This document shows, piece by piece, positions 23,331 through 33,946 of a stretch of DNA of 64,000 nucleotides. The position numbers were made by a program, and so were the translations under genes. Below the pieces are notes generated by a model. It made no database searches and was not told the origin of the DNA. It saw only the letters and a program-made list of their open reading frames with translations. Location of the stretch: assembly GCA_008711295.1 (NCBI GenBank), contig VUYV01000225.1:72577-136576 (forward strand). The letters run 5' to 3'. The DNA comes from Anarhynchus alexandrinus. Its lineage: Eukaryota; Chordata; Aves; Charadriiformes; Charadriidae. Position 1 is the stretch's first letter, and each line of letters starts with the position of its first letter.

Positions 23331-23906
23331 AGAGTGTGGCCAGCAGGGTGAGGGACGTCATCCCCCCCCTCTGCTCTGCCCTGGTGAGGCCACATCTGGA
23401 GTACTGTGTCCAGTTCTGGGCTCCCCCGTTCAAGAAGAACACGAAACTGCTGGAGAGGGTCCAGCAAAGGGCTACAAAGATGATGAGGAGACTGGAGCAT
23501 CTTTCTGATGAGGAAAGACTGAGGGACTTGGGACTTTTTAGTCTGGAGAAGAGAAGGCTGAGGGGGGATCTTATTGATGCTTATCAATACTTCAAGGGAG
23601 GGTGCCAGGGGGATGGGAACAGTCTTTGTTTAGTGGTGTCCAGTGACAAAACAAGAGGGAACGGGCACAAACTTGACCATAGGAAGTTCCATCTCAACCT
23701 GAGGAGGACCTTCTCTCCTGTGAGGGTGGCAGAGCACTGGCACAGACTGCCCAGAGAGGTGGGGGAGTCTCCCACTCTGGAGCCATTCCAAACCCGCCTG
23801 GACGCCGTCCTGTGCCACTGCTGGAGGTGCCCCTGCTCTGGCAGGGGGTGGCACTGGGGGAGCTCCAGAGGGACCTTCCAGCCCTGACCATCCTGTGATT
23901 CTGTGT
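23331..23906 (+). mobile_element. CR1 LINE, 5'-truncated, long open frame
   Basis: About 576 bp. It starts at AGAGTGTGGCCAGCAGGGTG and is open in one frame to 23887 ([20 protein letters not shown], then [12 protein letters not shown], then [16 protein letters not shown]). It ends in CCTGTGATTCTGTG. Same subfamily as 5171, 16617 and 52785, and little damaged. Confidence 0.95.
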
Positions 23907-24277
23907 AACTGCTACAGCTCCCTGCAGCAATTTGATGCATGAGTATCTGTAAATACTTGAAAGGATCTCCATCTCCTCTGCTGTTAGAAGGGCTGAACCT
24001 GACAGGAGGCACAACAGCGGAGGCAGAAGTTTTATGACAGGGCCATGAAGAGCTCAACAAAGCCCATGGGCCATGAAGCCTTTCTCCCCAAACAACTCTC
24101 CAGAGAGTACCATAACTTGCCAAAAGTGCATAACTACCCCCTGCTCCCAGCAGCCTCCCACTCATGCTGAGATTTCTGCCATCCCCATCTAGTTGCCCCT
24201 GAGAAGTTTCTAAACTGAACACAGGCATAAGTTGCCACCCCTTTAACACAAATGTGTTGAGTGTTACCCATTAAGGT

Positions 24278-24865
24278 TCACGGAATCGTGGAATTTTCAG
24301 AGTTGGAAGGGACCTCTAGAGATCATCTAGCCCAACTCCCCTGCCAAAGCAGGATTGCCCAGAGCACAGCACTCAGGACTGCATCCAGGCGGGGCTTGAA
24401 AATCTCCAGAGAAGGGGACTCCCCCACCCCCCTGGCCAGCCTGTGCCACTGCTCTGCCACCCCAACTGGAAAGAAGTTCTTCCGTGTATTTGAATGGAAC
24501 CTCCTATGTTCCAACTTGTGCCCATTGCCCCTCGTCCTGTCACTGGGAACCACTGAAAAGAGTCTGGCTCCATCCTCCTTCAACCCACCCTTTAGATACT
24601 TGTACGCCATAATAAGGTCTCCCCTCAGCCTTCTCTTCTCCAGGCTAAAGAGTCCCTGCTCTCGCAGCCTTTCCTCATAAGGAAGATGCTCCAATCCCTC
24701 AGTCATCTTAGTTGCGCTACACTGGACCCTCTCCAGCAGTTCCCTGTCCCTCTTGAACTGGGGTGCCCAAAACTGGATACAGTATTCCAGTTGTGGCCTC
24801 ACCAGTGCAGAGCAGAGGGGGAGAATGACCTCCCTCAACCTCCTGGCCACACTCTTCCCTATGCA
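24278..24865 (-). mobile_element. CR1 LINE, 5'-truncated
   Basis: Begins TCACGGAATCGTGGAATTTT on the plus strand, then CR1 3' UTR and C-terminal ORF in reverse. The minus-strand frame is open for 175 codons (24323..24850: [20 protein letters not shown], then [18 protein letters not shown], then [16 protein letters not shown]). Same subfamily as the gapped copy at 5926. Confidence 0.94.
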
Positions 24866-25169
24866 GTTAGACTTGTTAAGTTAGACTTGTTCCTTTGACT
24901 TCTTCAGATTGAAATGCTACTACCCAACAACAGCCAAAGCTACCCCTCCACTGGACACCACAAACGCTCAGCAAGTGGACCTCTTGCTTTTGGTGACGAT
25001 AGCCCTCTTCTCCCTACCTCTCCCAGAGGTGCTACAATGGATGCTACCAAATGCTCTGGTACCAGGTAGCAGCAGTGCAACCTGACAGCAGAAGACCATT
25101 ATCAGGCGCCACCAAAACCAACCCCTGTCTGGGCTGGGCTGGCAGCCCACCAAGGTCTTTTTTTTTTGG

Positions 25170-25180
25170 TGTATAAAAAG
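25170..25180 (+). promoter_or_regulatory. TATA-like box of candidate LTR
   Basis: TGTATAAAAAG lies about 190 bp upstream of an AATAAA signal, as expected for the promoter of an LTR. Function is not shown. Confidence 0.4.
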
Positions 25181-25441
25181 ACCGTGGAAACAAGCCACAG
25201 TGTGCACCCACCATCGAAGAACTGAAGGTTGAGGACCAACGAGACATTGCTGGATCCATGGTGGTGACTATCCTTTGCTTATCTTTCCAAATGCTCGCTT
25301 AGTTTCCTTCTAATCATTTAGTTTCCTTCTAATGCCTTTTCTATCGCTCCATCCCTCTGTACCCATTCAATAAAAACAGCCCGATTGGCGGCATTTGACC
25401 TCGTTTGCGTCTCAATCTCACTCTTGGGACCATTACAAACC

Positions 25442-26516
25442 TCCCCCAAGCCCGAAATCAGACTGGGACTTGTCATCATGAGAAGAAGAGATTCCTGAGA
25501 CTATCACAGTCTGTGTCATGCTCCAGTTCAAAACCGAGTAACAGCCTGGGAACCCCAGAACAGTATAGTTGAAATTGTTTCCGTTCACGTATTTTCTACT
25601 CAAAACTGCAGTGGCACGTACGTAGTGGTAGGCTGAGATGATGGCTTATCACATTAATTAACATTCTCTTATAGTTTCTTCTGGTTTCTCCAACTGTCTG
25701 CAGCAATCTGTCGTCTTTTCTCTTAGTCTTACGTGGTACGCTTTGGGAGGAAAGGACCTTCTTTTTTTTCTGTGCTTTTACCCTGCAAGGTCACAGTCCA
25801 TGCCAAGTCTAGCATTCAAAACATTAATGACACTTTTTTTTCGTATTTTTGTTCTAGTGCTGTACTATATTAGCAGAAAGCAAACTGTATAGACTTTATG
25901 GAAATGTGACATTCGAACAGAATCACTCGAAGGCATTTCAGCTACAATTAACATTTTTCACTCCTCGGAAAGAAAATAAAAATAGTTTCTAATTGAATCG
26001 CTTCACTGAATAAACACTGGATAAAACCAAGTGGGGCACTAGTAGAGAAAAAAATAAGGTTAGCCACATGTCGGGTTGGGTTTTTTTCCAGGCAGATTTG
26101 ATCTGTGCGTTAGCACTGCGGGCGCATGTGTGTGCAAGCACTGCCACGATATATTTTTGCGCTCAGTAATAGGTACAGAAGTGTCTCCAGGCATGCACCG
26201 CACGCAGAGGCGAGGAGGCAAAGCTGGTAATTCCTTCTTGCTTCTTCCCAGCCAGAGAACTCCTATGATCCATGAGGGTGAAGGGCTGGTTTTAAATGTC
26301 AGTATAGACAATACACCTCAAAAAAAGATCAAAAAAAAGAGTAGGGCAGTCTGAAGAGTCCACTGAGCTTCTCACTGCAAAATATGTGTTAGTAAATACA
26401 AGAGCACGAGGATTACTCTCCGGCTGCACGGCCAACTGCACAACAGAACTTATCCTGCAACCAAACTAAACAGGGTTTGTGCATCCACACTGCGTGTTGG
26501 GTTTGAGTATCTGTGC
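25442..26516. other. Intronic sequence, no recognised element
   Basis: About 1.1 kb between two LTR-type elements. No exon or repeat family is recognised. There are a few A and T runs. Confidence 0.5.
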
Positions 26517-26521
26517 CGTAT

Positions 26522-27338
26522 TGTCCTAGTGTGGGGTAAAACAGAACCCATTTTCTGTTCAGTAGTTTTACTTTGCAGCTAAGCCTCTTCTGACTAACCG
26601 AACTCTCTGCAATGATCAGCATAGTGCGCAGACACTGCTCGCCCTCAGAGTGATCAGACCTGATTAGCTGTAATTGATGCCCAGGCATGGTGTGCAGAGA
26701 GGGTCTCCTTATACTTATTGCTGTAACCCCCAAGGGCAGCTCATTCTGTTGCCCCGTTGGAGGGTCGGAAGCAGAAAAGTGTAGAGGGGTCCCACCTGCG
26801 GGGAGGAGCGGACAGGACAGGTGACCCAAAACTGACCAACGGGGTATTCCATCCCATCTGCCTCATGCTCAGTATAAAAGCTGAGGGATCAAAGGGTCAG
26901 CCTCTTTCTTCAACAGCCAACATCTGAAGAGGACTCCGTCTGTTCATCTGCCTTTGATCCTAATCCTGAATCCAGATCTGGAATCCAGTTCCCATCCACC
27001 ACTGAGCCCAGTCTGGGACTTCCCCAGTGACACCCGGTGTCATGATCGTCACCCCAGGAGCTCGATACTATCATAGAATCATAGAATGGTTTAGGTTGGA
27101 AAGGACCTTGAAGTGGTCCTGGTTTTGTAGTGTTTTTTTTTTTGAAGTGGTACTGGTTTTGTATATATTGTGTATATTTCATTATTTCCTTTTCATTATT
27201 TTATTATTAACATTTCATTAGAGTAGTTTAGTTTCTTCTAAACTCATAAGTCTCTCTCTCCCTCCTCCCCTTGAAGACAGAGGTGGGGGAGAGCATCTGT
27301 TGTTCATCGTATTGGCCAGTCTGGCCCAAACCACAACA
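26522..27338 (+). mobile_element. ERVL-type solo LTR with 5-bp target duplication
   Basis: An 817-bp LTR from TGTCCTAG to CACAACA, of the same family as the LTR at 15336. The TATA-like TATAAAAG is at 26873-26880. The flanks are CGTAT (26517-26521) and CATAT (27339-27343): a 5-bp target duplication, as in ERVL elements, in which one CpG has decayed to CpA. A 43-bp CR1 tail (27071..27113) and a duplicated GAAGTGGT-CTGGTTTTGTA segment lie inside it; both are absent from the copy at 15336. No internal viral region is present, so this is a recombination-derived solo LTR. Confidence 0.85.
27071..27113 (-). mobile_element. 43-bp CR1 tail inserted in LTR
   Basis: TCATAGAATCATAGAATGG and the start of the 3' UTR, ending at CCTTGAAG. 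It is an extremely 5'-truncated CR1. It breaks the LTR after GCTCGATACTA; the LTR at 15336 has no such sequence at the corresponding point (GCTTGATACAG). Confidence 0.8.
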
Positions 27339-27343
27339 CATAT

Positions 27344-29805
27344 TAACCATCAACTATGTCTGGGAATTATCCAGGATAGGCTACTGGCCTGGCTGCGACC
27401 ATGTCAGGGACTACCAGAGCAATCCAGCGCTATGACTGACCACATCCTCATGCCCAAACTGTGCCCTGTCCAGTTTACTGACAGAGATGTAGCCTGTGCG
27501 TAGCCGTGTCAACTCTTCTGGGGCTGTCACTAGCGTTGATAACAAAGAAGCTCCTTTAGAAGCTGAAGAGGGGACATCCTTTCAGGAGACTTTACCCTGC
27601 TGATTTTTTTAAGAGTGTCTGCAGCTCCAAGTGGACTCTATCCGAGGCAGGCGGCTCCTCCTCCTTTTGAAGTAGAGGTTTAAGTCCAGTTACCTTAGAC
27701 TGGGCACTCTGTCCATACCAACAGGCTGAAGAGATGTCATTGATGTGGAAATGAGGTACGCTCTTAGTGCTGGTGGTGGTCACAGTTCACATGCAATTTG
27801 AATCCCGTGTAGATGAATGACAGCAACTGCTATAACTACGGGGTAAAAACCCCACGTCCTGCCAGCAGCGATGTGCGTGAGGCACACCAGGGAGGCTGAC
27901 GCCATATGATGTGCAGCCATGAAGAAAAATCTCCTTCCTGGTGCCCAAGTGAAAGCCTCCAAAGATGTATTACAGAAGGGTTTCAAAGCAGTAACCGTGC
28001 AGAAGAAAAAAAAAAGAATAAAATTCTGATCTTTTCAGCTCTCCTATGATGGATCTGCTGTTTGTTTTTTCCCCACTATGTTGTTTTTTCTCCACTTCCC
28101 AGCTTGCCAGTTGCTTCGAGCTCTACTGATGGTACAGCACGTAACTATGGAATACTCGTTAATAAGGCAGAGTGTCAGTAAAGCAAATGAAGCTCTTTTT
28201 ACTTACTCCTCAGAAGAAATACCTCATTCCCAGACATATTGCTACCTAGCTGGCAGGAAATAACCTTTAGCAAAATATTGTTTAACTATAGCAAGTTTTC
28301 TTCGAAACTTCCTGCACAGGTTCAGCGCTAGAGTTAATGAAATCACAGTTTTCCCCTCATATTTGTGAATGCCAGAAAGAAAATCATATTAAACAAACGG
28401 ATAGACAAATTAATACAGAAAAGGCCATCAGTGATTATTAACTGCTAGATCACTAAAATACCTGGAAGCTGTGAGGTATGTGAAGACAGAACGCACGCTA
28501 ACTTTCGCTGAAGTAGATTGTTAGACTAAACGCATCTTTGGTGTGAAACAACACAGCAGTTATATTTCAATTAGTCAAATACTTTCCCTTTGTTTTCTCC
28601 CTTTTTTGAGATTGTATATTCCAGAAATTTCCTACAATAGAGCTTAAATAAAAAGGGGATTTGGTTCCTGAGTGGGGACCCAAAGAAACCTTTGAGTGAC
28701 CCCATTAGTCGAGCAATGGCTAACATATTTCATTAAACAAATCTTCGATCCTGAGGTCAAGAATAGAGTGGTCCACCCTCCCTCCTGCCCAGGCTGGAGG
28801 AGCAAACAGGTCTCACACAAGAAGACACAATTTTTGTAAAGGATCTGGAAGTCAATGAACAAAAAGCAGGAGGAGTCTGTGTATCGATTGCACCTCGGTT
28901 ATCTTTTGTCAGAAGTATTTTGTGCGGCTTGTGGATTATCCCTTGAGCTCTGGTGGTAAAGATCTCTGCTGCAGTATCAAAATGATCTAGCTGAGTCCTT
29001 CTACAAACCGATCACGAGGGCTGTCGCACCCTACTACTGTGGAGAAGTTTCCTACTGATGGAAATGGCAGATTTTCTATCACTTTGGCTATTCAAATAAG
29101 AAATGGATAACAGTTTTTTCAGTAGCTTCAGCTTCGCAGCTTACAACCGTGATTACAGTAGTACTTAGGGCATCCAGCCTGATGGCACACAAACATAAAG
29201 CCATGGAGCCCACCTAGCAATAGGGTTTGATACTTCAAGATGGCATCTTACACCTTCTGTTACACCAGGTGTGACGCCATCACAATTTCCAGCCTATCCT
29301 AGCTTACATCTCTACCTTTTTTTAATGCATTAAAGCATTTTAAAGACTTTCGCCTCTTCTAAAAAGAATACACCGACAGTGGATGTACGCAAGTCCTAAC
29401 CCACCCACAGCAGATCTTCATCAATTAAATTGAAAGATGACTTCCTGGAAGGGTCCTTCATCTCTTGGCTTTACCAAGATAAGTTAGGACTCCTCAGACA
29501 GAGTGCTTGAGCTCTCTTAGAAAATATTTCTTGCTGTGCACAGTTGTAATCTTCTGCTACTTTATGAGCTTTTTCCCCCCCAAAATGCATCCTGAAGCTG
29601 ACAAAAACAAAATTGCAATTTTGTTGATGGTTTCACTTAATGGATGCCACTGTAGAATCATGAAAAATGGGGAGTGGGGTTCTTTTCATAATGAAATATT
29701 TTGATTTTTCCTTTAGTTCAAGCCAAAGTGCCATTCTAAAATATGGTTCTATTATCTTACTCCTTCCTAAAAATTTAGGAACTATTTAAAACAAAATCAG
29801 TGTTC
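27344..29805. other. Intronic sequence, no recognised element
   Basis: About 2.5 kb of single-copy-looking sequence. Open frames on both strands lack any recognisable domain or splice context. Confidence 0.5.
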
Positions 29806-31922
29806 GACTTGGTCCCGATTTCTTCATGTCTTTGGTTTTTCTATTAGCTAATCAGAAAAAAATGGATTGACCCAAGCATTATTTCTATTTCATTTCTTCA
29901 GTGTACCCAGCTAACTGAAAAAAAGCCATTTCCTTAGCGACTGTCTTCTCCGTGTAAGCCTCTAAATGAGTAATACAGTGCAGTTGCCTACTACTGTGTG
30001 TCACACTCCCAAAGGGATTAGTACGGTCTTTCTAAATTTTTGTGAGCAATTCCGTTAACTCCCTTGAGTTCTGGCTTTCCCAAAATCCCTCTCAAAGCGT
30101 CCTTTACCCCGTTGTTACTTCACATCAAATGCGGAAACTGTCGGTACAGTGCATTACAGCAATGAGGACCCCAAAGGCTCTGCCTCTCCTTTCACTGGAC
30201 CAAATTCTTGTCTTACTCATGGACCAAATTCTTCTCACTTGGAGAAACTCACGTGAGAGTGCGTGAGTCTGAAAATGTAAGGCAGAGCAGAACTTGACTT
30301 TCATAATTTCATAGAATCATAGAATCATAGAATGGTTTAGGTTAGAAAGGACCTTGAAGATCATTGAGTTCCAACCCCCCTGCCATAGGCAGGGACACAA
30401 TTTTGCTTATTATAAACTGAGATAAAATAGTCTTCTTGGGCACGGCTGAACAACAAGAAGAAAGTTAAAGTCTTGGAATTAGATGTTTTCATCATTCACC
30501 CATGACATAGAAACTATGCAGGTCACTCGTAGAATTATTCAAAATCTTAATCACCGTGGTGGGATAGTATTCAGTTTACAAACTTTTATACGCCAGCACA
30601 GGAAGATGTTCCATAAAGGGAGTAAGTCAAAGCGGGCTATGTTTACACACAGTAATTTCAGTACTCTCCCAACTTCAGGAAAAATATATTCTTAGAAATA
30701 TCCATATTATCCCCCAAAGCATTTCAGTCACATGCCACTAAAGGAATGAAGATTTCAGCTGGGGAATAAGCAGTAGGAGCCACAAAATAACACAAACACA
30801 CAAAATAAACAAGAAATACAGGGAAAACACAAACACGTTCTACCATCTGCTTTACCTTCAGAGCAATGCTCTCACAATAGCTGTAGCTTCTCCCTGGTTT
30901 CTTCCGTCTCTAACCTCTACCCTCCATGACATTCTTTTGCTTATTGTTTTCCTCTTTCTTTGGACATGTAGTATCAGTTTGCGCAATACTTCAAATATTA
31001 CATACCAAGAACGGGTCTCATGGACACGAATAGCCACAGGTGACCTCAATGGAGTTACTACCTGTAGTAATCACGACCTCTGGGAGGACATTTGGTAGAC
31101 TGAGTAGACTGGCCTTGTTGGGTTTTTTCCAAGTGTCTCCATAACAAAAACAAAATGTAAGAAAACCCCACTAGCCATAAAAACAACAGGAAGCCCTTTG
31201 GTAACGTCATCTTTTTTCACAAAGACACCGTATTCCCATGCCTAAAATGAGAAGCAGCTTCATGTCGTGCTGCATCTGCACTGTTCAGGCACAGTGACAT
31301 GGTGAACATCACAGCCTAATCCTGCATGGAGTCTTCTGAAAATGAATGTCCTTTGGGAACTCTGTAGGCTCCAGGTCAGAAGATTTTGTCTTTGACTTGT
31401 TCTGTAATGACTCTTCCAACCTCCGGGGCTATCACATTTTCATCTTATATATATCTTTAATAAAACCAGGAGATGAGAAAGACAGAAACAACACATCTCA
31501 GCGGAATACAATTCAAATAAAGTTGTTAATAATAAATAATATATTTAGTGTTTATACTGCAACTACTACCTAAGCCTGTGATTATGGGCAACGCTGAGAT
31601 AAATAGATAAAAGGAACAGAGGACAGCAGTGAGGCTATTAGGATGTTAAATTTGCCATAAGGCACAATCAGGTATCTAAATAATAAATAGCAATGTAATT
31701 TCTTCAAGCCTGAATTGGCCAAGATATTAACTCTGAGAAGTCAAATTCCAAAATGGAAACAGTAAGCTTAACCTTGATTAAAGACGTAGCAGAACTCCCT
31801 GAGCAGAGCAGGCACCATCCCTGGTGGACAGGGAGCTCGCTTGTTTTTCAGGCAACGGTTGGTAAAAATATTTATTCTGCCTTTTATTTTTAAATAATGA
31901 ATCTACAGAATACATTTTTGTA
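29806..31922 (+). repeat. Copy 1 of a 2-kb direct duplication (with CR1 insertion)
   Basis: This 2117-bp block is repeated as 31924..33946 (2023 bp). The whole length difference of 94 bp equals one CR1 insertion (89 bp) plus its 5-bp target duplication. About eleven single-base differences are visible by eye, all between 29892 and 30732; from there to the end (about 1190 bp) I see none. The copies meet at a single N. This fits two alleles, or two overlapping contig ends, placed in tandem by the assembler. Confidence 0.9.
30310..30398 (-). mobile_element. 89-bp CR1 insertion present in only one copy
   Basis: Extremely truncated CR1 3' end: inverted tail CATAGAATCATAGAATCATA through CCATAGGCAGGGACAC. 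It is flanked by AATTT on both sides (30305-30309 and 30399-30403), while the other copy has the empty site TCATAATTTTGCTT with a single AATTT (near 32420-32433). This is a filled/empty pair with a clean 5-bp target duplication. Confidence 0.92.
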
Positions 31923-31923
31923 N
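31923..31923. other. Single N at duplication junction
   Basis: One undetermined base lies exactly between the end of copy 1 (TTTTTGTA) and the start of copy 2 (GACTTGG). The other two single N of the window (2582 and 43631) also sit at suspicious joins. Confidence 0.95.
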
Positions 31924-33946
31924 GACTTGGTCCCGATTTCTTCATGTCTTTGGTTTTTCTATTAGCTAATCAGAAAAAAATGGATTGACCCAAGCATTAT
32001 TTCTATTTCGTTTCTTCAGTGTACCCAGCTAACTGAAAAAAAGCCATTTCCTTAGCGACTGTCTTCTCCGTGTAAGCCTCTAAATGAGTAATACAGTGCA
32101 GTTGCCTACTACTGTGTGTCACACTCCCAAAGGGATTAGTACGGTCTTTCTAAATTTTTGTGAGCAATTCCGTTAACTCCCTTGAGTTCTGGCTTTCCCA
32201 AAATCCCTCTCAAAGCGTCCTTTACCCCGTTGTTACTTCACATCAAATGCGGAAACTGTCGGTACAGTGCATTACAGCCATGAGGACCCCAAAGGCTCTG
32301 CCTCTCCTTTCACTGGACCAAATTCTTGTCTTACTCATGGACCAAATTCTTCTCACTTGGAGAAACTCACGTGAGAGTGCGTGAGTCTGAAAATGTAAGG
32401 CAGAGCAGAACTTGACTATCATAATTTTGCTTATTATAAACTGAGATAAAATAGTCTTCTTGGGCACAGCTGAGCAACAAGAAGAAAGTTAAAGTCTTGG
32501 AATTAGATATTTTCATCATTCATCCATGACATAGAAACTATGCAGGTCACTCGTAGAATTATTCAAAATCTTAATCACCGTGGTGAGATAGTATTCAGTT
32601 TACAAACTTTCATACGCCAGCACAGGAACATGTTCCATAAAGGGAGTAAGTCAAAGCGGGCTATGTTTACACACAGTAATTTCAGTACTCTCCCAACTTC
32701 AGGAAAAATATATTCTTAGAAATATCCATATTATCCCCCAAAGCATTTCAGTCACGTGCCACTAAAGGAATGAAGATTTCAGCTGGGGAATAAGCAGTAG
32801 GAGCCACAAAATAACACAAACACACAAAATAAACAAGAAATACAGGGAAAACACAAACACGTTCTACCATCTGCTTTACCTTCAGAGCAATGCTCTCACA
32901 ATAGCTGTAGCTTCTCCCTGGTTTCTTCCGTCTCTAACCTCTACCCTCCATGACATTCTTTTGCTTATTGTTTTCCTCTTTCTTTGGACATGTAGTATCA
33001 GTTTGCGCAATACTTCAAATATTACATACCAAGAACGGGTCTCATGGACACGAATAGCCACAGGTGACCTCAATGGAGTTACTACCTGTAGTAATCACGA
33101 CCTCTGGGAGGACATTTGGTAGACTGAGTAGACTGGCCTTGTTGGGTTTTTTCCAAGTGTCTCCATAACAAAAACAAAATGTAAGAAAACCCCACTAGCC
33201 ATAAAAACAACAGGAAGCCCTTTGGTAACGTCATCTTTTTTCACAAAGACACCGTATTCCCATGCCTAAAATGAGAAGCAGCTTCATGTCGTGCTGCATC
33301 TGCACTGTTCAGGCACAGTGACATGGTGAACATCACAGCCTAATCCTGCATGGAGTCTTCTGAAAATGAATGTCCTTTGGGAACTCTGTAGGCTCCAGGT
33401 CAGAAGATTTTGTCTTTGACTTGTTCTGTAATGACTCTTCCAACCTCCGGGGCTATCACATTTTCATCTTATATATATCTTTAATAAAACCAGGAGATGA
33501 GAAAGACAGAAACAACACATCTCAGCGGAATACAATTCAAATAAAGTTGTTAATAATAAATAATATATTTAGTGTTTATACTGCAACTACTACCTAAGCC
33601 TGTGATTATGGGCAACGCTGAGATAAATAGATAAAAGGAACAGAGGACAGCAGTGAGGCTATTAGGATGTTAAATTTGCCATAAGGCACAATCAGGTATC
33701 TAAATAATAAATAGCAATGTAATTTCTTCAAGCCTGAATTGGCCAAGATATTAACTCTGAGAAGTCAAATTCCAAAATGGAAACAGTAAGCTTAACCTTG
33801 ATTAAAGACGTAGCAGAACTCCCTGAGCAGAGCAGGCACCATCCCTGGTGGACAGGGAGCTCGCTTGTTTTTCAGGCAACGGTTGGTAAAAATATTTATT
33901 CTGCCTTTTATTTTTAAATAATGAATCTACAGAATACATTTTTGTA
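31924..33946 (+). repeat. Copy 2 of the 2-kb direct duplication (empty site)
   Basis: Matches 29806..31922 from GACTTGGTCCCG to TTTTTGTA without the CR1. After this copy the sequence continues smoothly (TTCTAAGG), whereas copy 1 ends at the N. Confidence 0.9.

Larger units (their letters stand above)
24000..25437 (+). mobile_element. Probable LTR split by a CR1 insertion
   Basis: The 3' half (from about 24870) has a TATA-like GTATAAAAAG at 25171-25180, an AATAAA signal at 25369-25374 and a CA terminus at 25437 (GGGACCATTACA), about 65 bp after the polyadenylation signal, which is a good LTR layout. The 5' start is less sure. A TG at 24000 (TGACAGGAGG) is preceded by AACC, and the predicted 3' end is followed by AACC, which would be a 4-bp target duplication as in gammaretrovirus-like (ERV1) elements. 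A CR1 copy (24278..24865) lies inside. No internal retroviral region or primer-binding site is seen, so it would be a solo LTR of about 850 bp plus the CR1. Confidence 0.45.

Noticed and set aside
26413..26829. 138-codon minus-strand frame
   Set aside because: It is antisense to the ERVL LTR at 26522 and shows no domain.
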